Below, piece by piece: positions 17,511 through 27,408 of a stretch of 64,000 nucleotides of DNA. The DNA lies in contig JABFRQ010000006.1 in NCBI GenBank assembly GCA_013141075.1, forward strand, positions 62,001-126,000. Reading direction: 5' to 3'. The notes under the pieces were generated by a model. It did not search any database, was not told the origin of the DNA, and saw nothing but the letters and a program-made list of their open reading frames with translations. The DNA comes from Methylotenera sp. GTDB taxonomy: Bacteria; Pseudomonadota; Gammaproteobacteria; Burkholderiales; Methylophilaceae. Position numbers and translations under genes: made by a program. The first letter of the stretch is position 1; every line of letters starts with the position of its first letter.

Positions 17511-18398
17511 ATGAAAGCGTTAAATTGGATTACAAATCGTCACGTGGTAAGCGCATTATGTGCAGTACCACTTTTATTTACATGTGCTTATGCTTCTGCT
17601 GAAGATGCTGCACCAGCGGCCGCTACAGCTGCACCAGCAGAGCCAGAATCTCCATTTACATTATCATTTAACCTTGGTTTGTATAGTGAGTATATGTTCC
17701 GTGGTGTTTCGTTATCTGATGGGCCAGCATTACAAGGTGGTATTGATTTAGGCCATAGCAGCGGCTTATATGCAGGTACTTGGTGGTCTAACACTGACCC
17801 ATACTTTTTAGGTAAGGGCGATGGCTTTTCTAAAGGCAACCACCTAGAAACAGATTGGTATGTTGGGTATGCGCGTAGCTTTGAAAATGGCTTCGGTTTC
17901 AATGTGATGGGTAATTATTACTTTTATCCAGAAGGTGAAAGATCATATAGCGCTGCAAATGTTGGAAAGAAGCAAAATACATTTGAGGCGTCAATTGCGT
18001 TAACGTATAAATACTTGACCTATACTTACTATCGCGCCTTAACAGATTACTACGGTGCAGCAAGTGATAATACAATTGATGGTACAGGTGACACCAAAGG
18101 TGCGGATTACCATGAATTAAAAGCCAACTATAAACTACCCGTTGGTGGTTTGAATTTATTGGCAAAAGTAGGTTATCAGCGCGTTCCAAATCTTTTGGTC
18201 AATGCAAATGAAGGTGACTGGGCTATTGGTTTAAACAGAGATTTTGCAATGCCTACAGGCGGAAAACCTATTGAGGGTTTCAACGCTGGCGCAACCTACA
18301 CAAGCACCTTTAATGTGAAAGACCAAAGTTATTACGTTGCAAATGGCAGAGATTTAAATTCTAATAGAATATGGTTTTTTGTAAAACGTACTTGGTAG
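17511..18398 (+). CDS. TorF-family putative outer-membrane porin
   Basis: A 295-residue outer-membrane protein. The signal peptide ends around AYASA (residue 30), followed by an Ala/Pro-rich linker. The barrel then opens with SPFTLSFNLGLYSEYMFRGVSLSDGPALQGGIDLGHSSGLYAGTW-type strands, the hallmark of the CHP02001/Gcw_chp (TorF) family. It ends in an aromatic-rich strand (IWFFVKRTW) as barrels do. Such proteins are often next to ammonium or amine transport genes. Here it follows the polyamine island and could be the outer-membrane entry route, which is inference from position. An AAGGGG ribosome site precedes the ATG and a strong terminator follows. Confidence 0.8.
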   Translation: MKALNWITNRHVVSALCAVPLLFTCAYASAEDAAPAAATAAPAEPESPFTLSFNLGLYSEYMFRGVSLSDGPALQGGIDLGHSSGLYAGTWWSNTDPYFLGKGDGFSKGNHLETDWYVGYARSFENGFGFNVMGNYYFYPEGERSYSAANVGKKQNTFEASIALTYKYLTYTYYRALTDYYGAASDNTIDGTGDTKGADYHELKANYKLPVGGLNLLAKVGYQRVPNLLVNANEGDWAIGLNRDFAMPTGGKPIEGFNAGATYTSTFNVKDQSYYVANGRDLNSNRIWFFVKRTW

Positions 18399-18435
18399 TT
18401 AGTTAAACAGTTCGTTTAATCAATCATGGTTATGT

Positions 18436-18465
18436 AAAAGGGAGCAATTGCTCCCTTTTGTATTT
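18436..18465 (+). terminator. Intrinsic terminator after the porin gene
   Basis: AAAAGGGAGCAATTGCTCCCTTTT is a perfect palindromic stem followed by GTATTTTATTT. It ends the polyamine island on the plus strand. Confidence 0.85.
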
Positions 18466-18574
18466 TATTTGAAAGATTATTGTGAACCTTCCTGATACAG
18501 TAGGCACTTTATCAGCCTCATAGCTACTATTTAAAAGAGCAATAAGCGACTAGCAAAAGATTTATCGAGTATCT

Positions 18575-18606
18575 ATAAAAAGCGCATCTCACTGCGCTTT
18601 TTTTTG
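18575..18606 (+). terminator. Second intrinsic terminator upstream of pgm
   Basis: AAAAAGCGC, a seven-base loop and GCGCTTTTTTTTT form a textbook plus-strand terminator. The porin already has its own terminator 140 bases upstream and no ORF lies between, so this one may end a short non-coding transcript or act as a backup. Confidence 0.8.
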
Positions 18607-18636
18607 GACTATAATTTAGCTAATTCATAAGGCTAA

Positions 18637-20322
<1,686 letters not shown>

Positions 20323-20380
20323 TACATTTAAGATATAAGCTTTTGTGGTTGATTTAGAATATTCGATTATGGGTTGCTGG

Positions 20381-21436
20381 ATGAAAAAGCTTTCTTTTCT
20401 AATTGTATTTGTTAGCCTGCTTTCACCTATCAGCATCTCACTAGCTCTTGCTGATAATCTAAAGCATACTGAACTAAAAATACTGCCTTATGTTGAAGCT
20501 GAAGGTGAATTGGACTCAATGGATGGGGATGAAAAATTAACTTGGGTGTCACCTAACAAAGTATTATTTGGCACTTCTGGAAACTCAGGCTTTAGCGATC
20601 CATCATGTAACACTAAGAATCCACGCTTAGAGTGCCGTAAACCAACCTTCGATAGAACCAAAATTTTGATGATATTTGATATATCAAACAAAAAAACTAT
20701 TTTTAATATCAAAAATGAATTTTATGATAAACAACTTGAATTGTTTAACCAGCAGCGATACTGGGACACTGATGGTTGTCCAAACCTTAGCAGAGAAGGA
20801 AGAATAGGCTACAGACCTTTAAGAGATATTGATGGATGCATCAAAGAAACAGAAGCAGATAAGGGTGAAGGTATTCGTAAATTTTTTTATGTACAACCAA
20901 ATGGAAAATCGTTTGATCTAATTGAAAGTTCTTCCATTTATGAGTTTCGGTTTTGGTCTTGGATTGATTGGCTAAAGGTTTATTTATTCCGTACTGACCT
21001 ATCACCATCAACCACAAGTGAAGGTAGTCAATCTTATGTAAGAAGTACTTCTTCCGTCATTTTGTTGTCACCTGATAGTGGAAAGTTCAAATTTGTTGAG
21101 GTCGGAGCAAACGATTTTTCTGGTGCAACCATTACGAGAGCTGGTTTGATGGTTTACTTAGATTCAAATGTGAATACAAAATTAGACCCAGAAAAGCAGG
21201 GTTTAACCTTAATCCAAGGAAATAAGCAGTATCTAATCGCAAAAGAAAAGTCGATAAATACTTCGGCTGTTTCCCCAGATGGCTGTCATGTAGCTTATCT
21301 CAGCCCGCGTCGTGTAAATGAAATGCGAAACGGCTATTTAGCGGATGTCATTTATCACAAATTGCGTGTTATAGATATTTGCGGTGGCTTTGGAATTGCT
21401 AGAGATGCAAACCCTTTTGTCAATTTGTTTAAATAA
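20381..21436 (+). CDS. Secreted protein of unknown function
   Basis: I do not recognise this protein. The track begins at a GTG (20345), but the ATG at 20381 gives a clean signal peptide (MKKLSFLIVFVSLLSPISISLALA) and 351 residues. The mature part has alternating strands with phrases such as LTWVSPNKVLFGT, VSPDGCHVAYLSPRR and LRVIDICGG. These resemble WD40/TolB-like propeller blades (a value, then its display). Four cysteines lie in the DPSCNTKNPRLECRKP and DGCPNLS / DGCIKE regions. It is convergent with the next gene with only 12 bases between the stops. A beta-propeller fold is a guess. Confidence 0.55.
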   Translation: MKKLSFLIVFVSLLSPISISLALADNLKHTELKILPYVEAEGELDSMDGDEKLTWVSPNKVLFGTSGNSGFSDPSCNTKNPRLECRKPTFDRTKILMIFDISNKKTIFNIKNEFYDKQLELFNQQRYWDTDGCPNLSREGRIGYRPLRDIDGCIKETEADKGEGIRKFFYVQPNGKSFDLIESSSIYEFRFWSWIDWLKVYLFRTDLSPSTTSEGSQSYVRSTSSVILLSPDSGKFKFVEVGANDFSGATITRAGLMVYLDSNVNTKLDPEKQGLTLIQGNKQYLIAKEKSINTSAVSPDGCHVAYLSPRRVNEMRNGYLADVIYHKLRVIDICGGFGIARDANPFVNLFK

Positions 21437-21448
21437 GTCCTCAATGAA

Positions 21449-22984
21449 TTATTTTTTAGGCTTGGCTGGAATAGGTTGTGCAACTTCTAATAGTTTGGCC
21501 TCACGCCCCAAGCATACTTGCTTATATTCCACCGAAGCGCTAAGCTCACAGCGTAACTCTTTTGTTGGAAAGTATTTTTCAACCAAGTTGGCAAGCTGTG
21601 CTAATCTGGTAGTTGCTTCATTTTTTTGTTCAACATAACCTGCTAATCCAACATAGTAAAATCTGTTCACTTTGACACCACCTCTGACTGAGGCTTGGTA
21701 GCGTTTGGGGATACAGCGAGTCCAATCAAAATTATCGCAAAAACCTATGTCATTGTTAACAGGTGTCCAACTATAAAAACCCATTTTTTTTAAATCTGCA
21801 AGAAAACTCCTCACTTTTTTTGAAGGTAGTTTTACAAGCAAATCTTTTCCGACATCTACAAAACTTGTTGCATTTCCTTCGGGACCACCTGGGCCATTTG
21901 CTGTACTTCCAAAAGCAATATTTACCCGTCCATCCGCATACACATCAAACTCATACTCCATGTAATCGTTTACGTAATATGTAAATACTGGCGGATTGTT
22001 TTTTGTTAATTCTTTTCTTGTTTCAACGAGCATGCTAGGTAGTTCCTTTTGCTCAATCATGCCAAGTGTAGTAAAAGTTCTGCGGCCATCTTCCCATGAA
22101 GAGCTATTCCATGCTTTATCAACATCAGGTGCAACAATTTTAAGCTTACCTGATGTGTGCATCTTCTCTAGCAATCGAAATGAGTCACTTTGAGCACTCG
22201 ACTTCATACCCAAAATGCACCACAAATAGGCTTGCTTCAGTTGCTTTGGATCATCTTGGCCTTGGAGCATGTCGCACATAGAGTTGTAGAAAGCGCCCAT
22301 CTCACCATGACCTTTAGCCTCATAGTTTTTAAGGGATTGCTTTAACCAATAGTAGCCCTTGGTTTCATCTCGTGGGCGACAAATAAGTTTTTCTGGAGAT
22401 TCGTCACAACCATATTTTCGGTAATCGACTGTTCTAAGGTAGCTTAGACCTAATAGCATCTGAGCAAATGGGTCACCAAGTTCTGCTCTTTCAATGTCGT
22501 TTAATTTAGAGTAATTAGCTGCCACCAAACTTCCACTTTTGGCATACTCATCATTCGTTTTTATCTTGGCGGTAAGCTGAGGATTGTTGAGTTCACGAAT
22601 TGCAGGGGATAAGTAAAATTGTGCATCTGCATTACTGTTGTTAGTAGCAGTAATTAAAAGTTCTATTAATTCTTGGCGTTGTTGATCTGTGAGTATATTC
22701 TTAAGAGTTGTTTGTTTATTTTCTTGGCTACCTTTGTATAAACTTGTTTTCATTGATGTGCCTCTGTCGATTGACATGGCACTTATAAATAGCATTAAAC
22801 CTCCATTATTATTTTTATTTACACTTTCTTTTACTTCTTTAAGCATTGTTGCACCATCGCGCTTTTGATAGGCATCTATAGCTTTGAAATAATCTGAGTG
22901 AGCTACCCTTGGTAATAGTAAGAAAATTAAAGCTGTAGTGAGAAATTGAAGTAACTTAAAGGTCGGCTTTAACTGGCAAGTCAT
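21449..22984 (-). CDS. Secreted Sel1/TPR-like repeat protein of unknown function
   Basis: 511 residues from the ATG at 22984 (the track uses a TTG four codons earlier). A signal peptide ends near PRVAHS. Residues about 35-300 look like alpha-helical Sel1-type repeats (AELGDPFAQMLLGLSYLRT, KGYYWLKQSLKNYEAKGHGEMGAFYNSMC, LKQAYLWCILGM). Residues about 330-510 form a separate domain with strands (YEFDVYADGRVNIAFGS) and four cysteines. Sel1 proteins often mediate envelope protein contacts. The function is unknown. It converges with the other secreted gene and is not clearly in an operon. Confidence 0.6.
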   Translation of the reverse strand: MTCQLKPTFKLLQFLTTALIFLLLPRVAHSDYFKAIDAYQKRDGATMLKEVKESVNKNNNGGLMLFISAMSIDRGTSMKTSLYKGSQENKQTTLKNILTDQQRQELIELLITATNNSNADAQFYLSPAIRELNNPQLTAKIKTNDEYAKSGSLVAANYSKLNDIERAELGDPFAQMLLGLSYLRTVDYRKYGCDESPEKLICRPRDETKGYYWLKQSLKNYEAKGHGEMGAFYNSMCDMLQGQDDPKQLKQAYLWCILGMKSSAQSDSFRLLEKMHTSGKLKIVAPDVDKAWNSSSWEDGRRTFTTLGMIEQKELPSMLVETRKELTKNNPPVFTYYVNDYMEYEFDVYADGRVNIAFGSTANGPGGPEGNATSFVDVGKDLLVKLPSKKVRSFLADLKKMGFYSWTPVNNDIGFCDNFDWTRCIPKRYQASVRGGVKVNRFYYVGLAGYVEQKNEATTRLAQLANLVEKYFPTKELRCELSASVEYKQVCLGREAKLLEVAQPIPAKPKK

Positions 22985-23138
22985 ATTGTTATCCAATAGT
23001 AATTATTAACTACTTTACAGAACATTTCTGTGCTAACTTTAAAGGGTAAATGTGTTTAAATTGATAGATATTCTATCGTAGTTAGTACACTACTTTATTG
23101 CTAAAAACATTGTGGTTAAAAGATTACATTATTTAGCA

Positions 23139-23173
23139 CCTCTGGAAGCCGCCTGCCATGCGGCTTCCAGAGG
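23139..23173. repeat. Strong hairpin, diverged family A repeat
   Basis: CCTCTGGAAGCCGC and GCGGCTTCCAGAGG are perfect 14-base arms. The middle (GCCATGCGGCTT) matches the family A core. It lies downstream of the aspartic protease gene on the minus strand and could work as its transcript end, although no T-run follows. Confidence 0.7.
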
Positions 23174-23215
23174 CATAAAATTTTATCTGGGATTTATTGC
23201 AGTTAGCGATGGCAA

Positions 23216-23689
23216 TCAATCCACCTGTTTAATTGTCATTTCGCCCTTATAAAGTCGCACATCCATGCGGCCTAAAAATGACATGCCAAGTAGCACATCG
23301 CCATCTAAAGTGGGCGCAATCATGGCTGAGACGTTTTCAGCTTCTACCCCGCCAATTTTCACCGATTGCAAGCGCACCAAATAGCCCACGCTATCACCAT
23401 TGGCGGTGTTGGTGCGAATCGCTTCAATGCTTTGTAATTTAAGTTTATCGGCCACGTTTTGCGAAATCGCTACGCCAGTGGCGCCAGTATCTACCAACAC
23501 ATCTACTTTTTGCCCATTAATGAGCGCTTCTGCGCGGTAATGGCCATCTATGCCGCGCTTTAAAACTACAGTGCTGTTATCGCCTAAGTCATTTAATTTA
23601 TTAGGGTTTTGAATACTATCTGCCAAGTAATAAATGCCGCTGGCTAGCGCTATCCAAATGCTGGCAATAATAAGGTTATGTTTATTCAT
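23216..23689 (-). CDS. Membrane-anchored retropepsin-like (clan AA) aspartic protease
   Basis: 157 residues from the ATG at 23689 (the track TTG is two codons earlier). One N-terminal transmembrane segment (LIIASIWIALASGIYYLA) would anchor the protein, with the domain in the periplasm. The single active-site motif is VDVLVDTGATGVAIS, the half-length signature of retropepsin-like proteases that work as dimers (TIGR02281-like family). The flap and second hydrophobic-hydrophobic-Gly segment are seen in GDVLLGMSFLGRMDVRLYKGEMTI. The natural substrate is unknown. It lies 15 bases downstream of iscX, an unusual pairing. Confidence 0.8.
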   Translation of the reverse strand: MNKHNLIIASIWIALASGIYYLADSIQNPNKLNDLGDNSTVVLKRGIDGHYRAEALINGQKVDVLVDTGATGVAISQNVADKLKLQSIEAIRTNTANGDSVGYLVRLQSVKIGGVEAENVSAMIAPTLDGDVLLGMSFLGRMDVRLYKGEMTIKQVD

Positions 23690-23704
23690 ACCCAATGATG
23701 AACG

Positions 23705-23899
23705 CTATTCTGCTTCGTCAATCCAAGCCAATTGGATGGCTTCTAAAATCTTTTCGCCGCAATGTTCTGGTAAATCGTCAAAGCCATCTAGCGCCATTAC
23801 CCACGCCATTAAATCGGTAAAGCGGATTGTTTTTGGGTCAATATCTGGGTGCGTGTCGTAAAGCGTTTCAGCGATTGTGAGTGTATCTGTCCATTTCAT
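23705..23899 (-). CDS. iscX: Fe-S cluster assembly protein IscX
   Basis: 64 residues when started at 23899; the track start adds 19 codons that do not belong to the family. The sequence has the family's small acidic helical fold: MKWTDTLTIAETLYDTHPDIDP, then FTDLMAWVMALDGFDD and EKILEAIQLAWIDE. IscX binds the cysteine desulfurase IscS and iron and tunes Fe-S assembly, competing with frataxin. An AAGGAAA ribosome site supports the chosen ATG. It normally closes the isc operon (hscA-fdx-iscX); here the upstream neighbour is divergent glyA, so it is an orphan copy. Confidence 0.9.
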   Translation of the reverse strand: MKWTDTLTIAETLYDTHPDIDPKTIRFTDLMAWVMALDGFDDLPEHCGEKILEAIQLAWIDEAE

Positions 23900-24002
23900 G
23901 GTGTATTTCCTTGCAGTGTAAATTGAATGCATTATAACGTTTTTTGATAGGCGCAAAACTTGACTTTAATCTTACTCGCTGGGCATGGTAAAATGCTGCT
24001 AA

Positions 24003-24026
24003 GATTTTTTAAATGATTTTTTAAAT
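24003..24026. repeat. Tandem 12-mer in the glyA leader
   Basis: GATTTTTTAAAT occurs twice in direct succession, then TCAAAAATATTC follows. It lies 34 bases before the glyA ATG. It may be a simple AT-rich leader or a slippage product. Confidence 0.55.
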
Positions 24027-24059
24027 CAAAAATATTCAAATATTTGGAAAGCTAAAACA

Positions 24060-25316
24060 ATGACCGCGCCTTTTAACTATAACAATACCTTAAACCAAGC
24101 CGACCCTGCCTTGTGGGGCATGATAGAGCATGAAGTAGTGCGCCAGCATGAGCATATTGAGCTGATTGCTTCTGAAAACTACACCAGCCCAGCTGTGATG
24201 CAAGCGCAAGGCTCGCAGCTCACTAATAAATATGCAGAAGGTTACCCAGGCAAACGTTTTTATGGTGGTTGTGAGTATGTTGACCAAGTTGAACAATTGG
24301 CGATTGATCGCCTAAAAGCAATCTACGGCGCAGAATACGCCAACGTGCAACCTCATTCAGGCTCACAAGCGAATCAAGCTGTTTACTTTAGTATTCTAAA
24401 ACCTGGTGATACCGTAATGGGCATGAATCTTGGCCATGGCGGGCACTTAACGCACGGTTCACCAGCAAATTTATCAGGCAAATTATTTAACATCGTGCCT
24501 TATGGTTTAAACTCTAGCGAAGAAATTGATTACGATGAGATGGAGCGCATTGCGATTGAATGTAAGCCAAAATTGTTAATTGGCGGCGCATCTGCTTATG
24601 CGTTGCGCTTTGACTGGGCACGCATGGCAGAAATCGCTAAAAAAGTGGGTGCTTATTTTATGGTAGATATGGCGCATTACTCTGGTTTAATCGCTGCTGG
24701 CGTTTACCCTAACCCAGTGCCACATGCGGATTTTGTAACCTCAACCACGCATAAAACATTGCGTGGCCCACGCGGCGGTATTATTTTGGCTAAAGCTGAG
24801 TTTGAAAAGTCACTTAATTCTAGCGTATTTCCAGCTTTGCAAGGTGGCCCGTTAATGCACGTGATTGCGGCTAAAGCCACGGCTTTCTTAGAAGCGGCTC
24901 AACCAGAATTTAAAACTTACCAAGCGCAAGTCATTAAAAATGCCCAAGCCATGGCAGAGGCTTTAACAGCACGTGGCTTACGCATTATTTCAGGTCGCAC
25001 AGAATCACATATGTTCTTGGTAGATTTACGCCCAAAAGGTTTAACGGGCAAAGCGGCTGATGCGGCTTTAGGCTTAGCGCACATTACGGTAAATAAAAAT
25101 TCAATTCCAAACGACCCAGAAAGCCCATTTGTGACTTCAGGCATCCGTATTGGCGCACCAGCCATTACCACGCGTGGTTTTAAAGAAGATGAAGCACGAC
25201 AAGTGGCTAACCTAATTGCCGATGTGTTGGATAACCCAACGGACGAAGCGGTTATTGCTACGGTTAAAGCCAAAGCACATGCTTTAACAGCGCGATTCCC
25301 TGTTTATCAAAAATAA
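24060..25316 (+). CDS. glyA: Serine hydroxymethyltransferase
   Basis: A 418-residue PLP enzyme that converts serine and tetrahydrofolate to glycine and 5,10-methylene-tetrahydrofolate. It has the N-terminal [39 protein letters not shown], and the PLP lysine motif [14 protein letters not shown]. Length is normal. In serine-cycle methylotrophs it is a carbon-assimilation enzyme, but in ribulose-monophosphate organisms it serves glycine and C1 supply; no other serine-cycle gene is visible here. It is followed at 13 bases by nrdR and then ribD, a conserved betaproteobacterial order. Confidence 0.96.
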   Translation: MTAPFNYNNTLNQADPALWGMIEHEVVRQHEHIELIASENYTSPAVMQAQGSQLTNKYAEGYPGKRFYGGCEYVDQVEQLAIDRLKAIYGAEYANVQPHSGSQANQAVYFSILKPGDTVMGMNLGHGGHLTHGSPANLSGKLFNIVPYGLNSSEEIDYDEMERIAIECKPKLLIGGASAYALRFDWARMAEIAKKVGAYFMVDMAHYSGLIAAGVYPNPVPHADFVTSTTHKTLRGPRGGIILAKAEFEKSLNSSVFPALQGGPLMHVIAAKATAFLEAAQPEFKTYQAQVIKNAQAMAEALTARGLRIISGRTESHMFLVDLRPKGLTGKAADAALGLAHITVNKNSIPNDPESPFVTSGIRIGAPAITTRGFKEDEARQVANLIADVLDNPTDEAVIATVKAKAHALTARFPVYQK

Positions 25317-25329
25317 GCAGACATAATCA

Positions 25330-25773
25330 ATGAAATGCCCATTTTGCGGTGATGCCGACACACAAGTAATTGATTCGCGCGTCAATGACGAAGGCGATTC
25401 TATTCGCCGTCGCCGTAAATGCGGTGTTTGCGATAAGCGTTTCACGACCTATGAAACTGCTGAATTACACATGCCACAAGTGGTTAAAACCAATGGCACG
25501 CGTGAAGAGTTTAATCGTGAAAAATTGCGTTTGTCATTTTCACGCGCTTTACATAAGCGCCCAGTGCCAACCGAGTATGTAGACCGCGCTTTAGATAAAA
25601 TTTCGCAAAAATTATTGAGTTTAGGTGTGCGTGAAATCCCCGCACGAGATTTAGGTGAAAGCGTGATGCACGAACTTAAGCTGATGGATAAAGTGGCTTA
25701 TATTCGCTTTGCCTCGGTGTATCGTAGCTTTTCAGATGTGGATGATTTTAATGATGTTATTCGCGATTTATAA
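25330..25773 (+). CDS. nrdR: Transcriptional repressor NrdR
   Basis: 147 residues, the usual length. It has the N-terminal zinc ribbon CPFC ... [12 protein letters not shown] with RRRRK between, then the ATP-cone domain ([20 protein letters not shown] ... [12 protein letters not shown]). NrdR represses ribonucleotide reductase genes by binding NrdR boxes when ATP/dATP levels are high. It lies 13 bases downstream of glyA and shares its transcript. Confidence 0.95.
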   Translation: MKCPFCGDADTQVIDSRVNDEGDSIRRRRKCGVCDKRFTTYETAELHMPQVVKTNGTREEFNREKLRLSFSRALHKRPVPTEYVDRALDKISQKLLSLGVREIPARDLGESVMHELKLMDKVAYIRFASVYRSFSDVDDFNDVIRDL

Positions 25774-25810
25774 AAGTTTAGTTTGATAAAATAAAGCCCA
25801 AAGGAACAGC

Positions 25811-26188
25811 ATGAAACTAATTAAATGGTCATCCATCGCATTTGCCGTTTTTACAGTGGTATTAACCATTGTATTTTTTGCTTGGTGGACGATGAAAGAT
25901 AGCATTATGTTTGGCAGCGAAAAGTTTGACCAAACCAAGTGGATGCAAAGTGCCGCCTCTATTGAAAAAGACTGTAAACGTGGCGATATGGCCTACGATT
26001 TACAAAAAAATGTTTTAGGCAAAGGCGCGCCAAGAAACTCGGTAAACTTGTTACTAGGCCGCCCCAGCTATGAAGATGGCAACGCAATGGAATATGATTT
26101 AGGTAAGTGCATGCATGTTTACCATGGCTTACTGATATTTTTTGATGAAAACAATCGCTTAATCAATAGCCGTATTTCTTCGCACTAA
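25811..26188 (+). CDS. Small membrane-anchored protein, unknown function
   Basis: 125 residues. One N-terminal transmembrane helix (IAFAVFTVVLTIVFFAWWTM, residues about 9-28) followed by a periplasmic domain with CKRGDMAYDLQKNVLGKGAPRNSVNLLLGRPSYED. The MA.DL...VLGKG.PR..V..LLG-P pattern resembles small SmpA/BamE-like folds, where a helix pair precedes LLG.P. No known function is assigned. It follows nrdR by 37 bases with an AAGGAAC ribosome site and precedes ribD, so it may be expressed with both. Confidence 0.6.
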   Translation: MKLIKWSSIAFAVFTVVLTIVFFAWWTMKDSIMFGSEKFDQTKWMQSAASIEKDCKRGDMAYDLQKNVLGKGAPRNSVNLLLGRPSYEDGNAMEYDLGKCMHVYHGLLIFFDENNRLINSRISSH

Positions 26189-26213
26189 ATTTAATCATGG
26201 CTATTTAAATACC

Positions 26214-27323
26214 TTGTTTACAGTAGCTGACCATACTTATATGACTGCTGCTTTGCACCTAGCAGAGCAGGGTGTATGTAGCACTCAGCCTAATCCGCGC
26301 GTTGGTTGCGTTATTGTTAAAAATAATCAAATTATCGGCAAAGGCGCGCACTTAAAAGCGGGTGAGCCGCATGCAGAAGTGTTTGCTTTGCGCGAAGCTG
26401 GTGCAAATGCGAAAGATGCTGATGTATATGTGACGCTAGAGCCATGTAGCCATCACGGTCGCACGCCGCCTTGTGTAGATGGCCTTATAGCCGCAGGGGT
26501 AAAACGTGTGGTGGTCGCCATGCAAGACCCAAACCCGCTTGTGGCTGGTAATGGCATTAAGCGTTTACAAGCGCATGGCATTGTCGTTGAAATGGGCTTG
26601 ATGGAAAGTCAATCGATGGCTTTAAACCCAGGATTCATTTCACGTATGACCCTCGGCATGCCTTATGTGCGTAGCAAAATCGCTGCAAGTTTAGATGGAA
26701 AAACCGCGCTCAAAAATGGCAAAAGCTTGTGGATTACGGGTGAACCAGCAAGGTTAGATGTGCAACATTGGCGTGCGCAAAGCTGCGCAATTATCACGGG
26801 CATTGGCACAGTGTTGGCCGACAACCCAAGCATGACCGTGCGTCTGCCTAATAATATACGTCAGCCATTGCGCGTGATTGTAGATAGCCGTTTACAAACG
26901 CCAGCTGATTGCAAAATGCTAGATATCACAATGCTGCAAGCAAGCCCAGTGCTGATTGCTTATGCGAGCGATGTGAATAATCGTGTGGCCTCATTAACTG
27001 CCGCAGGTGCAGAATTGTTACATTTTCCTGATGCTAAAAACCGTGTGGACTTAACCGCTTTGCTAAAAAATCTAGCGCAGCGCGGCGTCAATGAAGTATT
27101 GCTAGAAGCAGGGCAGGGTTTGAATGGCGCATTTTTACAAGCACATTTAATTGATGAATTTATTTTATATTACGCACCAAAATTGATGGGTGCGGATGCA
27201 AAATCTATGTTTGTTATTTCAGAACTCACAGATATGAGTCAAGCAACTGATTTGCAGATTTTTGATGTACGCCAAGTAGGCGCTGATATTCGAGTGCGGG
27301 CGAAGCCCATAAGAGACTGCTAA
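26214..27323 (+). CDS. ribD: Bifunctional riboflavin biosynthesis deaminase/reductase RibD
   Basis: 369 residues. The N-terminal deaminase domain has the zinc motif GEPHAEVFALREAG and EPCSHHGRTPPC; the C-terminal reductase domain (from about 145) has YVRSKIAASLDGKTALKNG and IITGIGTVLADNPSMTVR. It carries out the second and third steps of riboflavin synthesis. The start is a TTG: the reading MFTVADHTYMTAALHLAEQG matches the usual RibD N-terminus, and the first in-frame ATG (26241) would cut into the first helix. No clear ribosome site precedes it, so translation may be weak or coupled. A REP-like palindrome follows the stop. Confidence 0.92.
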   Translation: MFTVADHTYMTAALHLAEQGVCSTQPNPRVGCVIVKNNQIIGKGAHLKAGEPHAEVFALREAGANAKDADVYVTLEPCSHHGRTPPCVDGLIAAGVKRVVVAMQDPNPLVAGNGIKRLQAHGIVVEMGLMESQSMALNPGFISRMTLGMPYVRSKIAASLDGKTALKNGKSLWITGEPARLDVQHWRAQSCAIITGIGTVLADNPSMTVRLPNNIRQPLRVIVDSRLQTPADCKMLDITMLQASPVLIAYASDVNNRVASLTAAGAELLHFPDAKNRVDLTALLKNLAQRGVNEVLLEAGQGLNGAFLQAHLIDEFILYYAPKLMGADAKSMFVISELTDMSQATDLQIFDVRQVGADIRVRAKPIRDC

Positions 27324-27327
27324 TCAA

Positions 27328-27391
27328 TCCGTTCCCCCTGAGCTTGTCGAAGGGTTTGTTGGCGACTTCGACTGCTCAGCCTGAACGGATT
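27328..27391. repeat. REP-like inverted repeat
   Basis: ATCCGTTCCCCCTGAGCTTGTCGAAGGG is paired with CTTCGACTGCTCAGCCTGAACGGAT. The CCTGAGCTTGTCGAAGG core is a REP type seen widely in Proteobacteria. It fills the gap between ribD and the TatD-like gene. Confidence 0.85.
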
Positions 27392-27408
27392 AAGTTTAAA
27401 GGTTACCG

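Noticed and set aside
23957-24059. Glycine riboswitch ahead of glyA
   Set aside because: The leader is short and AT-rich, with no paired aptamer-like structure; only a tandem 12-mer is seen.
26189-26213. FMN riboswitch ahead of ribD
   Set aside because: Only 25 bases separate ribD from the previous gene, far too short for the aptamer.
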